From Bombyx mori (lineage: Eukaryota; Arthropoda; Insecta; Lepidoptera; Bombycidae), in assembly GCF_030269925.1 (NCBI RefSeq), contig NC_085132.1:1200501-1264500 (forward strand): a stretch of DNA of 64,000 bases, written 5' to 3'. The notes beneath the pieces were generated by a model, which worked only from the letters and a program-made list of their open reading frames with translations, did not search any database and was not told the origin of the DNA. The stretch's first letter is position 1, and every line of letters starts with the position of its first letter. Below are positions 59,064 to 64,000 of the stretch, in pieces. The position numbers were made by a program, and so were the translations under genes.

Positions 59064-59176
59064 ACTGGCGGTAGGATCTCTCGTGAGTCTACTAAAGTAA
59101 CTATACTGAGACCTTAGAACTTATATCTCAAGGTGGGTGCCGCGTTTACGTTGTATAGGTCTATGGGCTCCAGTAA
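59064..59176 (+). repeat. Bm1 SINE fragment with internal deletion
   Basis: TACTGGCGGTAGGATCTCTC, then directly AACTATACTGAGACCTTAGA to GGGCTCCAGTAAT. About 85 bp of the body are missing between the two parts. Confidence 0.85.
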
Positions 59177-59463
59177 TATATCTATTGAAAATCAGTCTAA
59201 CGTAATTAAAGAATTGAATTCGCGCGAGGTCAATGGACTCGCAACAACGCCGCCGCGCTTGTGTCAGCAAGTGAGATCGTCGGTTAAGTTTTGTACACCT
59301 TACACTGCGGCATCATTACTAACCATCGTTTTTGGGTTTGTAGGTGCCTGCCCACAGATGAGAATCTATCAAGTACCATTTTGCTTGTCACTTATTCAAC
59401 TATAAACGGCTGAATGCTTGCTTAAAACCAAAATAAAATAAATGCATTGAAAAATATAATAGA
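59177..59463. other. unassigned span
   Basis: Continuation of a 90-codon frame (59133-59405) beyond Bm1; no domain recognised. Confidence 0.35.
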
Positions 59464-59706
59464 CTAGCTGTACCCGTCCGCTTCGCTGGGCATTTAAAAT
59501 TAATATTATTATTTCTCACCCCCACAAAGATTATCATCATTAACGCCCCCGCAACCGGTGCAGGGAGTCCAACACTCATATAAATATTAGCCTATCCATC
59601 AAGTACATGTATTTTCTACATGGATACCAAGTTTCAAGTCAATCGGATGCATGGTTCAGTAGTTATAACGGAACATGCGTAAAAACCACTGTAGATTTAT
59701 ATTATA
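59464..59706 (-). mobile_element. Helitron (ACCCGTCC family), copy 3, interrupted at its 5' end
   Basis: CTAGCTGTACCCGTCCGCTT to GTAGATTTATATTATA. It lacks the usual ATTAGTATAGA at this side, because another Helitron starts at 59707; ATTAGT-like sequence resumes after 60121. Confidence 0.65.
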
Positions 59707-60121
59707 CTAGAGGTCCCACAGTAGTCGAAATTCGACTATAATCAATTGGAATTGTAAGTTTGTACACTATTATGATTGTATTTTATACTTCTATTATCAC
59801 AAATTTCGCCAAGATTACACAATAAAAATTATTTACAAAGACAAACAATATTTAATCTATTCTCAATTTGACAACAGACGTTAAGAACAAAAATTTGACA
59901 ATAAATATTATACATGCGTGTGTGCGTCAAATACATGGTATGTAGTGTGTGTAATGTTTTCTTTATTGATTTAATGTATCTCTTATGCATTATTTAAAAA
60001 AAATATTAGCATTGTGCACTTCTTCTCTATATTCTGTATAAGTGTGGAAAATTTCATACTCCTCCGTCCGCGCAATTTTCGTAAAAAGGGATACAAAGTT
60101 TTTGCTTCACGTATTAATATA
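59707..60121 (-). mobile_element. Helitron, CTAGAGGTCCCGCAG family, copy 3 (nested)
   Basis: CTAGAGGTCCCACAGTAGTC to GCTTCACGTATTAATAT. Inserted into the 5' end of the Helitron at 59464. Confidence 0.65.
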
Positions 60122-60462
60122 TTATATTAGTCTACATTACTTCTTTTATTTTAGTATCATTGATATTGAAAACGATGGTAGGGGACGTTCTGCTTTTGAC
60201 ATACCACTCAGAACATCACATTGATTTCCGCGAAAATTAATGCACAAACAAAATTAACATCGTTAATTATTCATGCTATTTTCGCTCTTATGAAACAGCC
60301 AATAGAGTTGTGTTCCTGCGTGCGGATGTGCCTCGCTGTACCGATGTTAAGTCCACTTTGATTTATTGACATTGTTTATTAACACGCACTTTATTGTGTA
60401 ATATTGTTTTATGTTTGTACAACGATTTTATGAATAAGTGACTTTTTGCTTTTTTTCAGGCT
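60122..60462. other. unassigned span
   Basis: No gene or repeat recognised, apart from the presumed tail end of the split Helitron (ATTATATTAGTC). Confidence 0.4.
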
Positions 60463-60719
60463 TTTTTTTTATTGCTCACATGGGGGGACGAGCCCACAGA
60501 CCACCTGGTGTTAAGTGGTTACTGGAGCCCATAGACATCTACAGCGTAAATGCGTCACTCACCTTGAGATATAAGTTCAAAGGTCTCAGTGTAGTTACAA
60601 CGGCTGCCCTACCCTTCAAACCGAAACGCATTACTGCTTCACGGCAGAAATAGGCAGGGTGGTGGTACCTACCCGCGCGGACTTACAAGTGGTCCTACCA
60701 CCACTAATTACGCAAATTC
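60463..60719 (-). repeat. Bm1 SINE with start of linker
   Basis: Antisense body, T-run to CCTACCACCACTAATTACGC. Confidence 0.9.
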
Positions 60720-60801
60720 CAGTGATTCTCATCTGTGGTTAGACTATACCCTACTTAGAAATCCAAAAATGATGATTAATAATAATAGTGTTGAATGCTT
60801 C

Positions 60802-61151
60802 CCGATCGGCGGTGAATCGCGTTCCAACCCGGCAGGCTGGTCGCGACCCAGCTAGGTATCCTATAGACTCGATGACCCGTCGGTCCTGCGTCCTCGAGGA
60901 GGCGCCGCGTGTCTGGTCGTAGTGTTGACCGCGGGAACCCCCCTACTCTGACCGGGTTCTAATACCGGGCGAAGATTGGAAGTCGGGTCTAAGTGCAGGG
61001 GAGTCGTTTAGTGTGGTCGGGCCCTAAAATATCCTTGGGCCTGCGGTTTGCTCCTAACATCTTGCAGATCGTCAAGTCCCACATACCTCACAAGTCCCTA
61101 GGCGCGGGGACCTAGTAGGAGGTTCGGGCCCCGGCCCGGAAAAAAAAAATC
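60802..61151 (+). mobile_element. 5'-truncated 3' end of an element-2-type retrotransposon
   Basis: CCGATCGGCGGTGAATCGCG to GGCCCGGAAAAAAAAA matches the last 420 nt of element 2 with indels. Target duplication GTTGAATGCTTC lies at 60790-60801 and 61152-61163. Older than the copy at 26250, as its 3' hairpin is eroded. Confidence 0.88.
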
Positions 61152-61163
61152 GTTGAATGCTTC

Positions 61164-61723
61164 GTATGTATTACTATAAGATCCCGGATAATTTGATTAG
61201 ACTGGCACCACGTCCTACCTTCTTCTTCTACCTTCTACCTTCATCTTTAATGCCGCACAGGCTTCACTTAAAAGATGAACTCTTCACTCGATGCTAAGTA
61301 ACCATTGTCCACTTCAATCCACCAAGCTCGGGGTCGATTAATAAACTATCGAGAATTCCTCTAGTGACAGTGCTTTGAAAGCGTCTTTAGTGAACTTTGC
61401 TATGAAAGGGTATTGTCCCCAACCCAGTGGCTGTCCCGAGATACCCTCAGACAAAAACTAAATTAATAAACTGACCATCATGTAATTAAACTTTAATTGT
61501 GTTCAATTTGATTAATAGATCATTAGCGTTGAGTTATATTTTATGAACTCTCAAATATTCTAAAGCGTTTCTTAGGGTTTTTGGGACGAGTTACAAAAAT
61601 TAAGTTCGCAACTTAAATGAGACTTAAATGTTTCGAATTTAAGATTTAATTCAGCTTAAGTAGTTGTAGGCGGTCACTTTACAGAGAATCGATTGAGATA
61701 ATTCATTTATATTTATTTTTAAA
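61164..61723. other. unassigned span
   Basis: No gene or repeat recognised. Confidence 0.4.
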
Positions 61724-62015
61724 CTAGCTGACCCGGCAGACTTCGTAGTGCCTCAATCGATAAATAAAAGACCTAAACTTTTGTAAAAAATAAACTTAAA
61801 ACAAACATAAGGAATTCGTCCGACGGGGCATAGATGCAAGGAAAAACAAAATTGTTATTTTTATTTAATTCCCGGCATTTTCATATTTATCTTACCCTTT
61901 TAAACCTTCTCTGGACTTCCACAAATATTTCAAGACCTAAATTAGCTGAATCGGTCCAGTCGTTCTCGAGTTTTAGCGAGACTAACGAACAGCAATTCAT
62001 TTTTATATATATAGA
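61724..62015 (-). mobile_element. non-autonomous Helitron (GGGTCGGCTAG family), copy 2
   Basis: On minus it starts TCTATATATATAAAAATGAA and ends TGCCGGGTCAGCTAG, flanked by A and T. 292 bp; about 85 percent similar by eye to 54450-54744. Confidence 0.7.
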
Positions 62016-62068
62016 TTGTGTCTTTGTTAATTGTGTGTGTTCAATTTTACTTCAAGAGTCAAATTAAC

Positions 62069-62340
62069 GGCCGTCTGGTGTAGTGGTAAGTGACATGGTC
62101 ACTACACAGGGGGGTCGCGGGTTCGAATCCCGCCAAGGGAAGATATTTGTATGATAAATATAAATGTCTTTTCCAGGGCTATGGATGTATATTAAATATA
62201 TTATGTATGTGTATAATAAAAATCTTACATTTATATCCGTTATCTGGTACCTGTAACACAAGTTCTTTACGAACTTATCACGGGACCAGTTAACGTGGCG
62301 TGATTGTTAGTAAATATTTATTTATTATTTATTGTGAATT
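62069..62340 (+). repeat. tRNA-derived SINE (non-Bm1)
   Basis: The head GGCCGTCTGGTGTAGTGGTA...GCGGGTTCGAATCCCGC has A- and B-box promoter blocks and a good T-arm, but only an approximate cloverleaf. A body (GATATTTGTATGATAAATAT, GTACCTGTAACACAAGTTCT) and an AT-rich tail follow. The same head is common in Lepidoptera. Not a true tRNA gene. Confidence 0.65.
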
Positions 62341-62738
62341 TACTATTGACACGGAGCACCTTTTCACAACTGAGAAGAATATGTAAGAATTTCGGTGCTT
62401 ACTCTATTCCAAATATGTACGTCACACAAAATTTACAAGAATTTATTGAATCTAAAACCAGAGGGAGCAGCTGCGTCATCGAGTATTGGATATGGATCTA
62501 CTCAAACTCTTGCTGTTTGAAGGACAAATTCAATAATTCCGCCTTCTGTCAATATAACAAAAACGATGACTGTATGAGAGCTTTCTATTAAGTAAGATGT
62601 TTTCAAGTTTGAAAACTTTTTACGAATCCTTTTAAGCTTTCTCGTTTGTCCATTAATACTACATATTAACGGTATTATTTAAGATCTAGAAAGAGAGTAG
62701 ACAGATTTGTTTGGTCCTAACGACTTAGCTATCTTCTG
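62341..62738. other. unassigned span
   Basis: A 95-codon frame (62304-62591) contains Cys residues (NSCCLKDKFNNSAFCQYNKN) and no recognised domain. It might be chance. Confidence 0.35.
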
Positions 62739-63143
62739 TCAACCCTTGGTCATGATAACAGCACCAATAATCGACCGATATTCACCGAATTTATTCAACA
62801 TCATTCTCCAGGCCTTCTTCCAGTCGACGCAACATGTTTTCTCCTTCCATACTCTTCTATCATATACCATTTCTTCGCTCACTCCCCTCTTACCCATATC
62901 GTCTTTCACGCAATCCATCCATTTCTTCTTAGGTCTACCTCTTCCTCTATATCTTTCCACATTCATAGTTAGCATTCTCTTACCAACCTCATTTTCATTT
63001 CGCCTCATTACATGTCCATACCATTCTAAACGCGCACTGCTCAGCTTCTCTGCCACAGGTGCTACTTTCAGACTTCCTCTAAAATATTCATTCCGTACTC
63101 TATCCATTCTCGTTACTCCACACATCCATCGCAACATTCGCAT
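62739..63143 (-). pseudogene. LINE ORF2 C-terminal fragment, long
   Basis: 134 residues: MRMLRWMCGVTRMDRVRNEY, FRGSLKVAPVAEKLSSARLE, WYGHVMRRNENEVGKRMLTM, GRGRPKKKWMDCVKDDMGKR, with a natural stop. This is the well-conserved post-RT tail of a LINE (RMLRWMCG...LRWYGHVMRR...GRPKKxWxD). The frame is intact, so this is a fairly young 5'-truncated copy. Confidence 0.8.
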
Positions 63144-64000
63144 CTCTGCTGCCTTTCATCCATCATCATTCAATTAATTTGAAATAAATGAATTTAATAA
63201 TAATATAATAGAGTAATTCAATTCCTGTAACCTGTTCAAAGACTTTGGTGTTAAAACAAATACCTATTGCATTCTTTTCAATAAAAAGTGAATAAATCTC
63301 AATAAAGAATAAATTAAATTCATATTTTTTTAACTTCAAAGAATTCGACTCTGAAAAGGTTAATTCGACAAAATTAAAATTAAAACACATTGTGATGAAG
63401 TAGATATAATATTGGCCGTCTTTATTCTGAACGATTGAGAGGATTATCTTCATCGCTTATCTAATGTGCCCTTAAAGTGAATATCGCATATGAGAGATTA
63501 AAATGATAATTATCTTGAAAGCATAAAACAAAGTACTAGTTGGCCGTAAGCTCACACAAAGAGCTTTCATTAACAAACATCAAATGTCATAAACTTAACA
63601 AATGTTCGGTAGTAATTCGCAATACATGGTTTGAATAGGGCCGGTCGTTGTCTTCGAACAATTCCAAAAGCTCGTCCCTACAGGAAAAGCTCTATTTAAG
63701 CTCTACATCTATGATCTTATCTCAAAACAGTTTGTACCTCTATAATGGAGTTTTGATTGCTTTCCGTTGCTTTATGTGTAAATAATAGACAAACCTTTTG
63801 ATCGAGGGCTTTAGAATATTTTGTGAGGATAGGACTGGTTGCCATAAGTTGTTTTGTTAAAAGTTTGAGGCACTAGTGCTTGTACGAAAGGGGAGGGACG
63901 AATGAAAGGTGGGCTCAAGGTACACCTTGAGTTACCGAAGCTCACTGGCATCAAAAACCACACGGAAGGAGGAAGAAGGAGGATTCCGTTCTCATCTTAT
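63144..64000. other. unassigned span
   Basis: AT-rich DNA with a 95-codon minus frame (63166-63453) lacking a recognised domain. Nothing else supported. Confidence 0.4.

Noticed and set aside
62071..62145. Functional tRNA gene
   Set aside because: Promoter boxes and T-arm look good, but the acceptor stem does not pair well and a SINE body and tail follow.
62304..62591. Cysteine-containing 95-codon ORF as a small secreted protein
   Set aside because: It overlaps a SINE tail, and no hydrophobic signal with a cleavage context, intron or homologue could be supported.

Overview
The window looks like nuclear DNA of a silkworm (Bombyx). About thirty-five copies or fragments of the Bm1 SINE are recognisable on both strands. 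The background is AT-rich and carries mariner/maT, Helitron, Harbinger and solo-LTR remnants typical of Lepidoptera. It also holds two complete GC-rich non-LTR retrotransposons of the R1 type. No bacterial, organellar or CRISPR features were seen.

The only host gene recognised is the first coding exon of an amine GPCR (17668-18204, + strand). It closely resembles insect alpha2-adrenergic-like octopamine receptors. The exon encodes a glycosylated N-terminus and TM1-TM3 through the DRY motif, and ends on a consensus donor (CAG|GTAAGT). A CRE, a TATA-like box, two tiny upstream ORFs and repeated CCGGTTTA-like sites lie in the 460 bp before the ATG. No later exon was found, so the sequence downstream of 18204 is probably a long, transposon-filled first intron.

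Two intact autonomous R1-clade elements dominate the GC-rich parts: element 1 (about 19434-25813, - strand) and element 2 (about 37118-44220, + strand). Each has ORF1 (coiled coil, three CCHC/CCHC-like knuckles) and ORF2 (AP endonuclease, reverse transcriptase with YADD, C-terminal zinc finger). Each also has a poly(A) tail and a target-site duplication. Both are inserted inside Bm1 SINEs, at different sites. Two short 3' ends of the element-2 family (26250-26342 and 60802-61151) also have target-site duplications.

The strongest unexplained signals are RNA structures shared by the two elements. In both, the overlapping ORF1 stop/ORF2 start (TAATG in element 2, ATGA in element 1) sits at the tip of a hairpin whose stem sequence is unrelated between the elements. 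In both, the start of ORF1 folds into nested hairpins with compensatory differences. In both, a hairpin lies at the extreme 5' end. Other notable items are a retro-copied tRNA-Arg 3' half ending in CCA between 16-bp direct repeats, a decayed Harbinger element keeping pieces of both its MADF and transposase ORFs, nested Helitrons, and several inverted or tandem rearrangements of SINEs.

Layout: 1-17 kb, repeats and transposon fossils; 17-18.3 kb, GPCR promoter and exon 1; 18.3-19.4 kb, Helitron and Bm1; 19.4-25.9 kb, element 1; 26-37 kb, repeats, a 558-bp tandem duplication and a large inverted repeat; 37-44.3 kb, element 2; 44.3-64 kb, repeats, Helitrons, a solo LTR, the Harbinger remnant, a tRNA-derived SINE and reverse-transcriptase tails.
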